This document shows, piece by piece, positions 1 through 12,927 of a stretch of 64,000 bases of DNA (position 1 is the stretch's first letter; each line of letters begins with the position of its first letter). The stretch is from Candidatus Methylopumilus universalis (GTDB taxonomy: Bacteria; Pseudomonadota; Gammaproteobacteria; Burkholderiales; Methylophilaceae). The stretch lies in assembly GCF_006364435.1 (NCBI RefSeq), contig NZ_CP040977.1, forward strand, positions 1,178,001-1,242,000, written 5' to 3'. The notes beneath the pieces were generated by a model. It had not been told where the DNA came from, made no database searches, and saw only the letters and a program-made list of their open reading frames with translations. The position numbers and the translations under genes are program-made.

Positions 1-340
1 AACGGTTTAGGGCATCTTGTCCTGCATGACCAAAAGGTGTGTGGCCTAAATCGTGCGCTAAGGCGATGGCTTCTGCTAAGTCTTCATGAAGATTTAAGGT
101 TCTAGCAATACTTCGTGCAATTTGAGCCACTTCTAAGCTATGCGTTAAGCGCGTTCTGAATAAATCACCTTCATGATTGACGAATACTTGGGTTTTGTAT
201 TCAAGACGCCTGAAGGCAGTGGAGTGGATGACACGATCTCGATCGCGCTGGAAATCATTTCTTAAACTTGAGGTTTCTTCTTTAAAACATCGGCCGCGAG
301 ATTGATCTGGATGTGCAGCGTAAGGTGCCAGCTTCATCAT
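1..340 (-). CDS. dgt: dGTP triphosphohydrolase, N-terminal part (runs off left edge)
   Basis: This is the first 113 or so residues of a dGTPase; the rest lies outside the window. The family cleaves dGTP to deoxyguanosine and triphosphate, adjusting dNTP pools. The product begins [17 protein letters not shown], continues with [11 protein letters not shown], and carries the HD-domain signatures [12 protein letters not shown] and [14 protein letters not shown], including the first metal-binding His and the His-Asp pair. The ATG at 340 overlaps the aroB stop codon (ATGA), which suggests translational coupling in an aroK-aroB-dgt operon. ATG at 337 is an equally possible start. Confidence 0.93.
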   Translation of the reverse strand, partial: MMKLAPYAAHPDQSRGRCFKEETSSLRNDFQRDRDRVIHSTAFRRLEYKTQVFVNHEGDLFRTRLTHSLEVAQIARSIARTLNLHEDLAEAIALAHDLGHTPFGHAGQDALNR

Positions 341-1425
341 GCTGAAAAGTTTGAAGTGTGAAGTGTCGTCTTAAGATGTTTCGTATCGTAATCACTTGTG
401 ACCACAGCGTCGCCAATACCTTTTTGCAACACCAATCTAATTTTTCCATCCACGACTTTCTTATCCATACTCATGAGTTCCATATATTGATCCTCACTTA
501 TTTTTGGGGGTTGAGTTGGAAGCTTAGCTTCTTTTAAAAGTTGAATGATGCGACTAAATTCAGTATCTTTAACCCAGCCCATCAATTTCGATAAATGAGC
601 TGCCATGACCATACCGGTTGCCACCGCTTCACCATGAAGCCAAACACCATAGCCCATCGCATTTTCAATGGCATGTCCAAAAGTATGGCCAAGATTTAAA
701 GTGGCCCTCACACCTGATTCATGTTCATCCATCTCCACCACATCCGCTTTGTTTTGACATGAGCGCTCTATCGCTTCAATCAAAAGGGATGGATTTAATT
801 TCATAAGGCCTTCAATATTTTTTTCAAGCCAATTAAAAAACGCCTCATCACGAATGAGCCCATACTTAATCACTTCCGCCATGCCTGCTGAAAATTCTCT
901 TTCAGGTAAGGTTTTTAAAGTATCGATATCTGCAATCACGCATTGGGGCTGATAAAAAGCACCGATCATATTTTTACCCATAGGATGATTAATCCCTGTT
1001 TTGCCACCGACGGATGAATCTACCTGAGACAAAAGTGTGGTCGGGATTTGAATAAAAGGTACACCTCTTAAATAAGTCGCAGCCGCATAGCCTGTCATGT
1101 CCCCTATGACGCCACCCCCTAATGCAATGAGTGTGACAGTGCGTTCACATTTTTCTTTTAAAAGTGCGTCGTAAATTAGATTTAAGGTTTCTTGATTCTT
1201 GTAAGACTCTCCATCGGGCAAAATAATCGGAAACGCTTTAATGCCATGCGCTTTTAAAAGAGATAACAATGAATCAAGATATAAAGGTGCGACTGTTGTA
1301 TTGGTGACAACCGCCACATGTTTTTGTTTTAAATGAGATTCGATGAGTTTCATTTGAGACAGCAAGCCCTCTCCAATGTAAATAGGATAGGATCGATTCT
1401 CTAATTGAATATTTAGTGTTTGCAT
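337..1425 (-). CDS. aroB: 3-dehydroquinate synthase
   Basis: AroB converts DAHP to 3-dehydroquinate, the second step of the shikimate pathway, in the cytoplasm with NAD and a divalent metal. The 362-residue length is usual for the family. The NAD-binding GGGVIGD lies near residues 103-109 and [12 protein letters not shown] near 135-146. The expected metal ligands are visible as Glu184, His247 (in LGHTFGHA) and His264 (in WLHGEA). It lies 4 bp downstream of aroK, the common proteobacterial pair, and overlaps dgt by 4 bp. There is no sign of damage. Confidence 0.97.
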   Translation of the reverse strand: MQTLNIQLENRSYPIYIGEGLLSQMKLIESHLKQKHVAVVTNTTVAPLYLDSLLSLLKAHGIKAFPIILPDGESYKNQETLNLIYDALLKEKCERTVTLIALGGGVIGDMTGYAAATYLRGVPFIQIPTTLLSQVDSSVGGKTGINHPMGKNMIGAFYQPQCVIADIDTLKTLPEREFSAGMAEVIKYGLIRDEAFFNWLEKNIEGLMKLNPSLLIEAIERSCQNKADVVEMDEHESGVRATLNLGHTFGHAIENAMGYGVWLHGEAVATGMVMAAHLSKLMGWVKDTEFSRIIQLLKEAKLPTQPPKISEDQYMELMSMDKKVVDGKIRLVLQKGIGDAVVTSDYDTKHLKTTLHTSNFSA

Positions 1426-1429
1426 ATAC

Positions 1430-1945
1430 TTAACTTAATAATGACTCAATTTTATGAATAATCGTTTGTGTTTTTTGTTGTCCAGTGTCGACGACGAATG
1501 ACGCCACATTTAAATATAAAGGATGTCTATCTTTGTATAATTGATTTAATGTATCTAGCATATTGCCTTGTTGTAAAAGTGGGCGATCTTTATCGTAAGC
1601 CATTCGTTTTGCTAAGTGCTGAGGTTTGGCATTGAGATAGATAACCTTACCTCTTTCTTTTAAAAGCGCTCGATTTTCTTCGCTTAATATGGCACCCCCA
1701 CCTGTCGCTAAAATAATATCTTTTTTACTCGATAACTCATCAATCATTTGCGTTTCTCTTTTGCGAAAACCTTCTTCGCCCTCGAGTTCAAAAATCACCG
1801 AGACCTTAACGCCCAACTTTTTTTCAATTTCATGATCGGTATCGTAAAAAGTTTTTTTAAGTTTTTTGGCTAACAATTTACCTATGGTCGTTTTACCTGC
1901 GCCCATAAGTCCTACAAAAAAAATATTGTCATTAATCGTTGCCAT
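1430..1945 (-). CDS. aroK: shikimate kinase
   Basis: Shikimate kinase phosphorylates shikimate with ATP, the fifth step towards chorismate. The 171-residue protein has a Walker A loop GLMGAGKTT at residues 12-20, the Asp pair of DTD at 35-37, a substrate-binding Arg61 after GEEGF, the GGGA segment at 82-85 and the lid arginine near 121. It is first in the aroK-aroB-dgt operon. In many proteobacteria pilQ lies directly upstream; here the upstream neighbour is the divergent mrcA, with a 141-bp spacer between them. Confidence 0.96.
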   Translation of the reverse strand: MATINDNIFFVGLMGAGKTTIGKLLAKKLKKTFYDTDHEIEKKLGVKVSVIFELEGEEGFRKRETQMIDELSSKKDIILATGGGAILSEENRALLKERGKVIYLNAKPQHLAKRMAYDKDRPLLQQGNMLDTLNQLYKDRHPLYLNVASFVVDTGQQKTQTIIHKIESLLS

Positions 1946-2038
1946 GACGAACTAGCTTTATATTCAAGAATACTGATTATTTTAAGGGATTAATGAAGTT
2001 CTGGTTCGAATTGCCTACAAATAATCTTCAACACCTTT

Positions 2039-2044
2039 TATAAT
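2039..2044 (+). promoter_or_regulatory. candidate -10 element for mrcA
   Basis: The 141-bp spacer between divergent aroK and mrcA holds a perfect TATAAT at 2039-2044, about 43 bp before the mrcA ATG. No convincing -35 hexamer is seen at the usual distance, so this rests on the -10 alone. In such AT-rich DNA a chance match is quite possible. Confidence 0.35.
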
Positions 2045-2086
2045 AAGACTCATTAACCCCTCATAAAATCGCAAATAAAAAGACTT

Positions 2087-4369
2087 ATGGCAAAACCTAC
2101 TTTCATAAAACGTCTCATGATGTGGTTTTTTATAAGCTTGGCAGCCATCGGAGCCTTAATTGCTTTAACCATTGCTTTAGTTATACCCTCACTACCTTCC
2201 CTCGAATCGCTGACTGAATATCGCCCTAAATTACCTTTAAGAGTCTATAGCTCAGATGGATTCCTGATGGCTGAATTTGGTGAAGAACGTCGTGCCTTTA
2301 TTAAAATTCGTAATGTGCCTAAAAAAATGAAAAATGCTATTTTGGCAATTGAAGACCGTCGTTTCTATCAGCACAAAGGGGTTGATGCCGTGGGTGTTGC
2401 TCGTGCGATTGTCAAAAATTTAGCAGGTGCCTCACATGAAGGAGCGAGTACAATTACTATGCAAGTTGCACGTAATTTTTTTCTTTCATCCGATAAAACT
2501 TTAAGACGAAAAATTAGTGAAGTTTTTCTTTCCTATAAAATTGAAAAAAATTTAAATAAAGATCAAATTTTAGAGCTTTATGTTAATCAAATTTATTTGG
2601 GTCAACGTGCCTACGGTTTTGGCGCAGCAGCTCTCGTCTATTATGGCAAGCCTTTAGAAAAACTCACTTTGGCTGAATGTGCACTTTTAGCAGGCCTGCC
2701 GAAAGCGCCTTCTAATTACAATCCATTTACCAATCCAAAACGCGCCATTCAACGTCAACGTGAAGTCTTAAAAAATATGTTGCGTTATGAATTTATTGAT
2801 CAAAAAGCTTTTGAAGAAGCGATGAATCAAACGCTTCATTTCAAGGAGTCACGACAATCTAGAGATTTAATGGCTGACCATGCATCTGAAATGGTAAGAC
2901 AAGTCCTTTACGATCAATATAAAGATGATATCTATACAAGTGGTATTAAGGTTTACACCACCATCAAGAAAGCCAATCAAGAGGCGGCTAATGAAGCGGT
3001 ATTAAGAGGTATCCTAGATTACGATCGTCGTCATGAATACCGAGGTCCAGAAAAAACGATTGATTTGGAAGGTAAAAAATTCGAAGATCAAAAAACCAAG
3101 ATTACTGACACGCTCGATGGCATGGAAGAATACAACGGATTTATTCCAGCCGTAGTGATTAAAGCTGAATCTAAATATGTTCAAGCTTTCACTAAAAAAG
3201 GTGACATGGTTGATATTAAAAATGATGGATTAGCGCTCATTCAAAAAACTTTGAGTGACAAAGATCCTAAAAATAGAAAAATTAAACCAGGCGCTATCAT
3301 TCGTGTGATTCAAAAAAATAAACAATGGGAGGTGGTACAACTTCCGAAAGTAGAAGCGTCATTAGTCTCCATGGATCCTCAAACGGGAGCTATTACGGCG
3401 CTCGTTGGAGGCTTTGATTTTAATCGGAATAAATATAACCATGTCACTCAAGCGAAACGCCAGCCTGGCTCAACTTTCAAGCCCTTCATTTATTCTGCAG
3501 CCTTGGAAAAAGGTATTACACCTGCCACCATTGTGAATGATGCGCCACTTCATTTCTCAGCAGCTGAAACAGGAAGTGGAATGGATTGGGATCCACAAAA
3601 TTATGATAATGACTTTGATGGGCATATCAGACTTCGTAATGGTTTAGCAAAATCTAAAAACTTAGTCGCCATTCGCGTACTCAAATCAATTGGTGCGCCT
3701 TATGCACAAGACTATGCATCACGTTTTGGTTTTGATCCTGCCAATCATCCTGCTTATTTATCCATGGGTTTAGGTGTTGGCTCTGCCACACTTATAGAAA
3801 TGGTGACAGCTTATGGTGTATTTGCAAATGGAGGTTATCTTAAAAAACCTTATCTTATTGAAAAGATGGTTGATAGTCAGGGTCAAGTCATCGATCAAAC
3901 AAATACGATGTTCCAAAACGAAGAAACACCACGTGTCATTGACCCTAGAAATGCATTTATCATGACGACGCTTTTACAAGACGTGGTCAATAAAGGAACA
4001 GCTCAAAAAGCCAAGGCATTAGGTCGATCAGATATTGCAGGTAAAACAGGTACCACAAATAATCAAGTAGATGCCTGGTTCGCAGGCTATACCCCGTCAC
4101 AAGTCGCTATTGCATGGATTGGATTTGACCAGCCTAAATCATTAGGTAGGGATGAAACAGGCTCTCAGGCTGCACTTCCTATATGGATCAAATATATGCA
4201 GACCGCCCTCAAAGATGTTCCTATACAAAGTTATGAGATGCCTGATGGTGTCATGATACGCAAAATTAAATCAGATACAGGTACACCGGCTAACGAAAAT
4301 GAAGAAGGTGTGAATGAATATTTCTATTCAGAATTTCCACCACATAATGAGATACATCTCCTCAATTAA
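2087..4369 (+). CDS. mrcA: penicillin-binding protein 1A (bifunctional transglycosylase/transpeptidase)
   Basis: Class A PBP that polymerises lipid II and cross-links peptidoglycan at the outer face of the inner membrane. One N-terminal membrane anchor spans roughly residues 10-33. The glycosyltransferase domain shows EDRRFYQHKGVD with catalytic Glu89 and STITMQVARN at 121-130. The transpeptidase domain shows nucleophile Ser462 with Lys465 (STFK), SKN at 523-525 and KTGT from 653. The region between the two domains carries the OB-fold insertion typical of PBP1A. The 760-residue length fits the family. In proteobacteria mrcA often sits beside the aroK/pil locus, as here, although the pil genes are absent from this junction. 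Confidence 0.95.
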   Translation: MAKPTFIKRLMMWFFISLAAIGALIALTIALVIPSLPSLESLTEYRPKLPLRVYSSDGFLMAEFGEERRAFIKIRNVPKKMKNAILAIEDRRFYQHKGVDAVGVARAIVKNLAGASHEGASTITMQVARNFFLSSDKTLRRKISEVFLSYKIEKNLNKDQILELYVNQIYLGQRAYGFGAAALVYYGKPLEKLTLAECALLAGLPKAPSNYNPFTNPKRAIQRQREVLKNMLRYEFIDQKAFEEAMNQTLHFKESRQSRDLMADHASEMVRQVLYDQYKDDIYTSGIKVYTTIKKANQEAANEAVLRGILDYDRRHEYRGPEKTIDLEGKKFEDQKTKITDTLDGMEEYNGFIPAVVIKAESKYVQAFTKKGDMVDIKNDGLALIQKTLSDKDPKNRKIKPGAIIRVIQKNKQWEVVQLPKVEASLVSMDPQTGAITALVGGFDFNRNKYNHVTQAKRQPGSTFKPFIYSAALEKGITPATIVNDAPLHFSAAETGSGMDWDPQNYDNDFDGHIRLRNGLAKSKNLVAIRVLKSIGAPYAQDYASRFGFDPANHPAYLSMGLGVGSATLIEMVTAYGVFANGGYLKKPYLIEKMVDSQGQVIDQTNTMFQNEETPRVIDPRNAFIMTTLLQDVVNKGTAQKAKALGRSDIAGKTGTTNNQVDAWFAGYTPSQVAIAWIGFDQPKSLGRDETGSQAALPIWIKYMQTALKDVPIQSYEMPDGVMIRKIKSDTGTPANENEEGVNEYFYSEFPPHNEIHLLN

Positions 4370-4390
4370 TTTTTAAAAAAAGTGTTTCAT

Positions 4391-6731
<2,341 letters not shown>

Positions 6732-6739
<8 letters not shown>

Positions 6740-7718
6740 GGGACGCCACCTTGAGTGCTTCTAATTTTTTTAATGCTAAACCGTGGTCAATTACTGATGC
6801 AGCTTTTTCAATACCTTCTTTTAAGGTTGAAGAAATACCACTGATATAGATGGCTGCCCCTGCGTTAAGGATTGTGATGTTGCGATGAGGGCCTTGACTG
6901 CCATTTAACACATCAAGCATCATAGCCTTCGATGCTTCTGCATTTTCCACTTGAATCGTTTTAAGATCTGCTATGTCCAATCCAAAATCAGTAGGCTGAA
7001 TAGTATAGGTTGTAATTGTTTTGTTTTTTAACTCTGTAACAGTGGTTGGGCTTGAGATAGAAATTTCATCCATACCATCTTCACCATGCACCACCATGAC
7101 ATGTTCGCTTCCTAGTTTTGATAATACCTCTGCCATGGTTTGTGTGAGTGACTTATCGTAAACACCCAATACTTGACGCGTTGCCAATGCTGGATTTGCT
7201 AGGGGTCCTAAAACATTAAAAATGGTTCTGATGCCTAATTTTTTTCGAACCGGTGCTGCATATCGCATCGCTGGATGAAAGTTAGGGGCAAACATAAAGG
7301 CAATGCCAATCTCATTCACAAGCGATGCGACTTTGTCGGCTGTTAAATTGACATTCACACCTAGGACTTCTAATACATCAGCACTGCCACATTTAGATGA
7401 TACTGAGCGACCGCCATGTTTTGCCACTTTCACACCGGCACTTGCGGCTACAATCGCACTCAAGGTAGACACATTAAATGTTTGAATGCCGTCCCCTCCT
7501 GTGCCGCAGGTGTCCACTAAATGTGTTTTATCATGTATCACCACTTGCTTTGAAAATTGACGCATTACGGTTGCTGCATCAAAAATATTTTCTGCAGTCA
7601 CACCTTTTTCATTCAAAGCTAACACATAAGATTCAATAATGTCGTCACTGAGGACGCCCGACATTAAAGACTGCATAAAGTCTTTCACAGATAATTCTTT
7701 TGAGCCCATGTTAGCCAT
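6732..7718 (-). CDS. trpD: anthranilate phosphoribosyltransferase
   Basis: TrpD transfers phosphoribose from PRPP to anthranilate, the second step of tryptophan synthesis. The PRPP-binding signature [17 protein letters not shown] is near residue 68, followed by [18 protein letters not shown] and the FAPNFHPAM segment that binds anthranilate. The 328-residue length is near the family norm. The first ATG overlaps trpG by 8 bp; a second ATG three codons in, at 7709, would give a 1-bp shorter relation to the trpG stop and is also plausible. Confidence 0.96.
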
Positions 7719-8280
7719 ATGCTTTTAAAAAATTATTTAATAGATCGTGTCCATGCTCAGTGAGCACTGATTCAGGATGGAATTGAACGCCTTCGATCGG
7801 AAGTGTCTTATGACGGACACCCATAATTTCTTCATCATCGGTCCATGCCGTCACTTCTAAGCAACTAGGTAATGTTGCGCGCTCAATAACAAGGGAATGA
7901 TAACGTGTCGCTGTAAATGGATTTTTTAGGTCTTTAAATACCCCTTGATCTGTATGATGAATTTTTGAAGTTTTGCCATGCATCAATGTTTTAGCATGAA
8001 TAATTTTTCCCCCAAATGCTTGACCAATGGTTTGATGGCCTAAGCAAACACCTAGAATGGGAATCTCTCCTTTGAATGTATTGACCACCTCTAAAGAAAC
8101 CCCTGCCTCGTTGGGAGTGCATGGGCCAGGAGACAACACAATATACTGAGGATTCTTTTTTTTGATTTCATCAATCGTGATCTCATCATTACGATACACT
8201 TCAACCTCTTGTTTGAGCTCAGCCAAATACTGAACAAGGTTATAAGTAAATGAATCGTAGTTATCAATCATGAGCAACAT
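7711..8280 (-). CDS. trpG: anthranilate synthase glutamine amidotransferase subunit
   Basis: TrpG hydrolyses glutamine and hands ammonia to TrpE; in many bacteria the same subunit also serves aminodeoxychorismate synthase (PabA). The class I glutaminase motifs are clear: [12 protein letters not shown] at the start, [11 protein letters not shown], the nucleophile Cys in [16 protein letters not shown], and the His-Glu pair in [13 protein letters not shown]. The 189 residues are a stand-alone domain. It lies 3 bp after trpE and overlaps trpD, as expected for a trpEGDC operon. Confidence 0.96.
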   Translation of the reverse strand: MLLMIDNYDSFTYNLVQYLAELKQEVEVYRNDEITIDEIKKKNPQYIVLSPGPCTPNEAGVSLEVVNTFKGEIPILGVCLGHQTIGQAFGGKIIHAKTLMHGKTSKIHHTDQGVFKDLKNPFTATRYHSLVIERATLPSCLEVTAWTDDEEIMGVRHKTLPIEGVQFHPESVLTEHGHDLLNNFLKAYG

Positions 8281-8283
8281 AAT

Positions 8284-9771
8284 TTATTTTCCTGATTGCA
8301 CAATTTCAGCGGCACGTAATACGGCTTTCGCTTTGTTTTGTGTTTCAACCCATTCGTTGTGTGGAATAGAATCCGCCACAATACCTGCACCTGCTTGTAC
8401 ATAAAGCATTTTATTTTTAATAACGCCTGTTCTAATGGCGATGGCCACATCCATATCACCATCAAAACCTAAATAACCTACAGCGCCGGCATAAATGCCG
8501 CGTTTACTCGGTTCTAGTTCATGAATAATTTCCATCGCACGCACTTTAGGTGCGCCACTGACTGTACCTGCTGGGAAAGTGGCTTTCAAAACATCCATAG
8601 CATGCATATTAGGTTTTAATGTGCCTTCTACATTAGACACAATGTGCATGACATGTGAATAACGTTCAATGGTCATATTGTCCGTCACTTTCACAGAGCC
8701 ACTTTGCGAGACACGTCCAATATCATTACGACCTAAATCCATGAGTTGCACATGTTCTGCACACTCTTTAGGATCGGCTAATAATTCTTTTTCTAGTTTC
8801 TTATCTTCTTCTTCAGTTTTGCCGCGAGGACGCGTGCCTGCAATAGGTCTTACCGTCACTGTTTCATCTTCTAGTCTCACTAAAATTTCAGGGGACGCAC
8901 CCACCACATGATGATCGTCCATATGGTAATAAAACATGTAGGGGGATGGATTTAGGGTGCGAAGCGATTCGTAAAGTGCTAATGGGGGAGCTTCAAATTT
9001 TTGCGACATCCTTTGCGATAAAACAACTTGCATAATGTCACCTTCAAAAATATAAGACTTTGCTTTTTCAACGGCTTTTTTAAATGCTTCTTCACCAAAT
9101 TCTGATTTCGCTTCTGAGAGATTTAATGTTTGAAGCGGCTCTATCTTCATTGACTGATGCAGTTGATCATAAAGTTTATCTAATCTTGCAACACTTAGAG
9201 CATAAGCATCTTTAATAGACGGATCTGCATAGCTCACAATAAAAATCTTTTTTGCTACATTGTCGACCACAATCAGTTCGTCGGATAGCATCAATAAAAT
9301 ATCAGGTACACCTATCGCGTCTTTTGTTTTTTTATGTTTTAGTCGAGCTTCAATATATTGAATCGTCTCATATCCGAAATAACCCGCTAACCCCCCTGCA
9401 AATCGAGGTAACTCTAAATCGTGAGGCACTTTAAATTGGCTTAGATAATTTTGAATAAAATTGAGTGGATTTTGCGTGGTTTCTTTTTCAATGACTTGAT
9501 TTTGATCAATCACTTCAATCACGTCATCACGAATGACAATTCTTTTTTTAGAGGGGAGCCCAATAATTGAATAACGACCGAAGCGTTCGCCACCTTCCAC
9601 CGATTCCAAAAGATATGAAAAGGGAAGATTAGCTAACTTTTGATAAATCGATAAAGGTGTTTCATGCCCCACATCAAAAGATTTGACTAAAGGAATGAAG
9701 TTAAAACCTTCAGCCTTGTAGGTATTAAATTTGTCTGATGTGATTAAGGTGGTCATGATAGAAACGCACAA
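8284..9771 (-). CDS. trpE: anthranilate synthase component I
   Basis: TrpE converts chorismate plus ammonia to anthranilate. The C-terminal chorismate-binding domain shows GDIMQVVLSQR, SPYMFYYHMDDHHVVGASPEILVR, PIAGTRPRGKTEEED, DLGRNDIGRVS, FPAGTVSGAPKVRAMEII and AGAGIVADSIPHNEWVET. The N-terminal part has LLESVEGGERFGRYSIIG, the usual tryptophan feedback-site element, so allosteric inhibition is likely. The annotated ATG gives MCVSIMTTLITSDKFN; the ATG at residue 6 is an alternative. No leader peptide or trp attenuator is evident between it and rpe, which is only 23 bp away. Confidence 0.96.
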   Translation of the reverse strand: MCVSIMTTLITSDKFNTYKAEGFNFIPLVKSFDVGHETPLSIYQKLANLPFSYLLESVEGGERFGRYSIIGLPSKKRIVIRDDVIEVIDQNQVIEKETTQNPLNFIQNYLSQFKVPHDLELPRFAGGLAGYFGYETIQYIEARLKHKKTKDAIGVPDILLMLSDELIVVDNVAKKIFIVSYADPSIKDAYALSVARLDKLYDQLHQSMKIEPLQTLNLSEAKSEFGEEAFKKAVEKAKSYIFEGDIMQVVLSQRMSQKFEAPPLALYESLRTLNPSPYMFYYHMDDHHVVGASPEILVRLEDETVTVRPIAGTRPRGKTEEEDKKLEKELLADPKECAEHVQLMDLGRNDIGRVSQSGSVKVTDNMTIERYSHVMHIVSNVEGTLKPNMHAMDVLKATFPAGTVSGAPKVRAMEIIHELEPSKRGIYAGAVGYLGFDGDMDVAIAIRTGVIKNKMLYVQAGAGIVADSIPHNEWVETQNKAKAVLRAAEIVQSGK

Positions 9772-9794
9772 ACATTTGTGAGTGCGTTTTTAGA

Positions 9795-10493
9795 TTAAAC
9801 AGTTGCGAGTGATGCGCGTAATGATTTCACCACGGTATCATAACGATTAGGGTCAGTATCTTTACCAGCACCAAAAATAGCAGAGCCTGCAACAAAAGTA
9901 TCAGCGCCGGCTTTTGCAATTTCTGCGATGTTATTGGCGTTCACGCCTCCATCAACTTCTAACCATATTTGACGGCCTGTTTTTTCATAATAGGTATCAA
10001 TTTTTTGACGAGCGATTCTAAGTTTATTCAGTGTTTCAGGAATGAATTTTTGACCGCCAAATCCTGGATTCACAGACATTAAAAGTATCATATCGATTTT
10101 ATCCATCACGTGATCAAGGTAATCAAGTGGGGTTGCTGGATTAAACACTAAGCCTGATTTGCATCCTGAGTCACGCACCAATGAAAGACTTCGATCAATA
10201 TGCTCTGAACCTTCAGGATGAAAAGTAATAATATTGGCACCTGCTTTTGCAAAGTCAGGAATAATGCGGTCTACCGGTTTTACCATCAAATGCACATCAA
10301 TAATGGCGTCCGTGACTGGACGAATGGCTTCGCAAACTAAAGGGCCAATCGTTAAATTAGGTACGTAATGATTGTCCATCACATCAAAGTGAACGATATC
10401 AGTTCCTGACTTAATGACGTCAGCAATTTCTTGGCCAAGTTTCGCGAAATTCGCTGAAAGAATACTGGGGGCAATTCTAAATGTTTTATCCAT
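9795..10493 (-). CDS. rpe: ribulose-phosphate 3-epimerase
   Basis: Rpe interconverts ribulose 5-phosphate and xylulose 5-phosphate. The 232-residue TIM barrel shows [47 protein letters not shown] and EVDGGVN, which carry the metal and phosphate ligands. In methylotrophs that use the ribulose monophosphate cycle this enzyme helps regenerate the formaldehyde acceptor; that role is inferred from the likely lineage. It lies 23 bp upstream of trpE and may lead a long rpe-trpEGDC-hemB unit. A perfect palindrome (10533-10548) lies in the spacer shared with divergent hemA. Confidence 0.96.
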   Translation of the reverse strand: MDKTFRIAPSILSANFAKLGQEIADVIKSGTDIVHFDVMDNHYVPNLTIGPLVCEAIRPVTDAIIDVHLMVKPVDRIIPDFAKAGANIITFHPEGSEHIDRSLSLVRDSGCKSGLVFNPATPLDYLDHVMDKIDMILLMSVNPGFGGQKFIPETLNKLRIARQKIDTYYEKTGRQIWLEVDGGVNANNIAEIAKAGADTFVAGSAIFGAGKDTDPNRYDTVVKSLRASLATV

Positions 10494-10532
10494 ATTTCTA
10501 GTGATCCCAAATGAAAGTTGAGTGAGATATTG

Positions 10533-10548
10533 TAAAATAGCTATTTTA
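10533..10548. promoter_or_regulatory. 16-bp perfect palindrome, possible symmetric divergent promoter or operator
   Basis: TAAAATAGCTATTTTA lies about 40 bp from the rpe start and 46 bp from the hemA start. Each arm is a -10-like TAAAAT, one per strand, so the element could work as a two-way promoter core or as a repressor site. -35 matches are poor on the plus strand and weak on the minus strand (TTAGCT at 17 bp). Its function is inferred from position and symmetry. Confidence 0.4.
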
Positions 10549-10594
10549 ACTCTTAAATGGCGTGAAGCTAAAGCGTCGGATTAAGAATATTCAC

Positions 10595-11839
10595 ATGCAG
10601 CTTTATACCGTAGGCATTAACCACACCACAGCCCCCATTGCGATCCGCGAAAAAGTCGCTTTTGATCCAGATCATTTAAGCCAAGCCTTACTTGACCTCA
10701 TGGCACATAAAGTGAGTGAAGCAGCTATTTTATCTACCTGTAACCGCAGTGAAATCTACGCCAATGCTCGCGACCCTAAAATGATCATCGATTGGCTTTG
10801 TAAATATCACGGTATCAAATTAAAAACCATTGAATCCCATCTTTATGTTTATGAAAACCAAGAAGCCATTCAACATGCATTTCGTGTAGCTTCAGGTTTA
10901 GATAGCATGGTGTTAGGTGAACCACAAATTTTAGGTCAAATGAAGCAAGCCATTAAAACCGCTGAAAATACCGGTTCATTAGGCGTTCTCCTCAATAAGC
11001 TTTTTCAAAAAACATTCTCTGTGGCCAAAGAAGTCCGAACCAAAACAGATATTGGCATGAGCTCGATTTCGATGGCAGCCGCTTCTATTAAGCTTGCTGA
11101 AAGTATTTTTGGGGATTTAAAAGCTTCAAAAGTACTTCTGATTGGCGCAGGTGAAATGATTGAACTTTGCGCTGAACATATTAAAAATAGACGTCCTAAA
11201 TCCATGACGGTCGCTAATCGCTCACTGGATCGGGGACTGAATTTAGCTAAAAAAATTAAGGGTGATGCCTGTCTTATTTCAGAGCTCTACGATCGCCTTC
11301 ATGAGTTCGATATTGTTTTAAGCTCGACTGCAAGCCAATTGCCTATTGTAGGCTTAGGTATGGTGGAGCGCGCACTCAAAACACGACGAAATCGCCCTAT
11401 ATTTATGGTTGATCTTGCGGTGCCCCGAGATATTGAGCCTGAGGTAGGGAAGCTCAGTGATGTTTATCTTTATACTGTCGATGATTTGTCTCACCTCATT
11501 GAAGAAGGCTTAACTAATCGTCAGTCTGCGGCCATTGAAGCTCAAAAAATGATTGATCATCACGTAAAAGATTTCACGCAATGGTTTAAAACGCGTACTA
11601 TCGTGCCTACGATTAAAGCGCTTCGCGACCATGCTGAAAGTTATCGCATCACTGAACTTAAAAAAGCACAAAAACTTCTAAATCAAGGTATGAAGCCGGA
11701 AGAAGTTTTAAACGTATTAAGTAAGGCTTTAGCCAATAAGTTTGTCCATCACCCAAGCCAAGCGCTGAACCAAGCTAAAGGCGAAGAACATGAGTTACTC
11801 ACCAAAACATTAAAGAAAATTTACCCACTTAAAGATTAA
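10595..11839 (+). CDS. hemA: glutamyl-tRNA reductase
   Basis: HemA reduces glutamyl-tRNA(Glu) with NADPH to glutamate-1-semialdehyde, the committed step of C5 tetrapyrrole synthesis. I chose the ATG giving [19 protein letters not shown], the conserved family start; an in-frame GTG at 10562 would add 11 residues with no homology expected. The nucleophile Cys is in [10 protein letters not shown] near residue 50, [15 protein letters not shown] follows, and the NADPH domain carries [16 protein letters not shown]. The C-terminal helical dimerisation domain is complete. It heads a run of plus-strand genes hemA-prfA-prmC-metX-metW, a common proteobacterial linkage for the first three. Confidence 0.96.
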   Translation: MQLYTVGINHTTAPIAIREKVAFDPDHLSQALLDLMAHKVSEAAILSTCNRSEIYANARDPKMIIDWLCKYHGIKLKTIESHLYVYENQEAIQHAFRVASGLDSMVLGEPQILGQMKQAIKTAENTGSLGVLLNKLFQKTFSVAKEVRTKTDIGMSSISMAAASIKLAESIFGDLKASKVLLIGAGEMIELCAEHIKNRRPKSMTVANRSLDRGLNLAKKIKGDACLISELYDRLHEFDIVLSSTASQLPIVGLGMVERALKTRRNRPIFMVDLAVPRDIEPEVGKLSDVYLYTVDDLSHLIEEGLTNRQSAAIEAQKMIDHHVKDFTQWFKTRTIVPTIKALRDHAESYRITELKKAQKLLNQGMKPEEVLNVLSKALANKFVHHPSQALNQAKGEEHELLTKTLKKIYPLKD

Positions 11840-11844
11840 ATGCC

Positions 11845-12924
11845 ATGAAGCCTTCCATGCAAAAAAAATTAGCAGCATTAAGTGATCGTATTCAGGAACT
11901 AAATACCTTATTAAGTTCTGAAACGATTACCAATGACATGGATCATTATCGGAAAATCACGAAAGAGCATTCAGATATCACCCCTATAGTGGATGAATAT
12001 CATGCCTACAAAAAAAATGAAGATAATTTAAATGAAGCACAAAGCATGCTTTCTGATCCTGAGATGAAAGAATTTGCCCAAGAAGAAATTGAGCAATGCA
12101 AATTAAAACTTGTCACGATTGAAGATAACTTACAAAAATTATTACTCCCAAAAGACCCAAGTGATGAAAAAAATATTTTCTTAGAAATTCGTGCGGGTAC
12201 CGGTGGTGACGAATCGGCTTTATTCGCAGGTGATTTATTCAGGATGTATTCAAGATATACGGAACGCCAAGGCTGGAAAATGGAAATTGTGTCATCAAGC
12301 GAATCTGAAGTCGGTGGTTACAAAGAAATTATCATGAAAATAATTGGGCAGGGAGCTTATTCAAAGTTGAAGTTTGAATCAGGCGGTCACCGTGTGCAAC
12401 GTGTGCCTGATACAGAAACACAAGGTCGCATTCATACCTCGGCTTGCACGGTTGCCGTATTACCTGAAGCCGATGAAATTAGTGATGTCATCATTAATCC
12501 AGCCGAAATTAGACTAGATACCTATCGTGCATCAGGTGCAGGTGGTCAACATATTAATAAAACTGATTCAGCTGTTCGCATTACACACTTACCTACTGGG
12601 ATTGTGGTGGAGTGCCAAGACGACAGGTCACAGCATCGAAATAAAGCGCAAGCCATGAGTGTTTTAGCAGCACGAATTCGTGATGCACAAATTCGCGAAC
12701 AACAATCTAAATTAGCATCGGATCGCAGATCTCTTATCGGGAGTGGTGATAGAAGCGAACGTATTCGCACCTACAATTATCCTCAAGGTCGCATTACCGA
12801 TCATCGTATTAATTTAACGCTTTATAAAATAGAAGCCATTACCGATGGTGATATGGAAGAACTTATTAATGCATTATCGAATGAGCATCAGGCTGATCTT
12901 CTTGCAGGCTTTGCAGAGGATTAA
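11845..12924 (+). CDS. prfA: peptide chain release factor 1
   Basis: RF1 reads UAA and UAG stop codons and triggers peptide release. The 359-residue protein has the catalytic GGQ in [18 protein letters not shown] near residues 230-240, whose glutamine is the target of PrmC. It also has [20 protein letters not shown] and [14 protein letters not shown]. The stop-recognition region (PAEIRLD to THLPTGIVV) is of RF1 rather than RF2 type, and there is no programmed frameshift. The start lies 5 bp after hemA and the stop 3 bp before prmC. Confidence 0.97.
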   Translation: MKPSMQKKLAALSDRIQELNTLLSSETITNDMDHYRKITKEHSDITPIVDEYHAYKKNEDNLNEAQSMLSDPEMKEFAQEEIEQCKLKLVTIEDNLQKLLLPKDPSDEKNIFLEIRAGTGGDESALFAGDLFRMYSRYTERQGWKMEIVSSSESEVGGYKEIIMKIIGQGAYSKLKFESGGHRVQRVPDTETQGRIHTSACTVAVLPEADEISDVIINPAEIRLDTYRASGAGGQHINKTDSAVRITHLPTGIVVECQDDRSQHRNKAQAMSVLAARIRDAQIREQQSKLASDRRSLIGSGDRSERIRTYNYPQGRITDHRINLTLYKIEAITDGDMEELINALSNEHQADLLAGFAED

Positions 12925-12927
12925 AAT

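Noticed and set aside
2001-2016. tRNA T-loop-like GGTTCGAAT in the aroK/mrcA spacer
   Set aside because: The flanking bases do not pair to form a T-arm, and no acceptor or anticodon arm is found around it.
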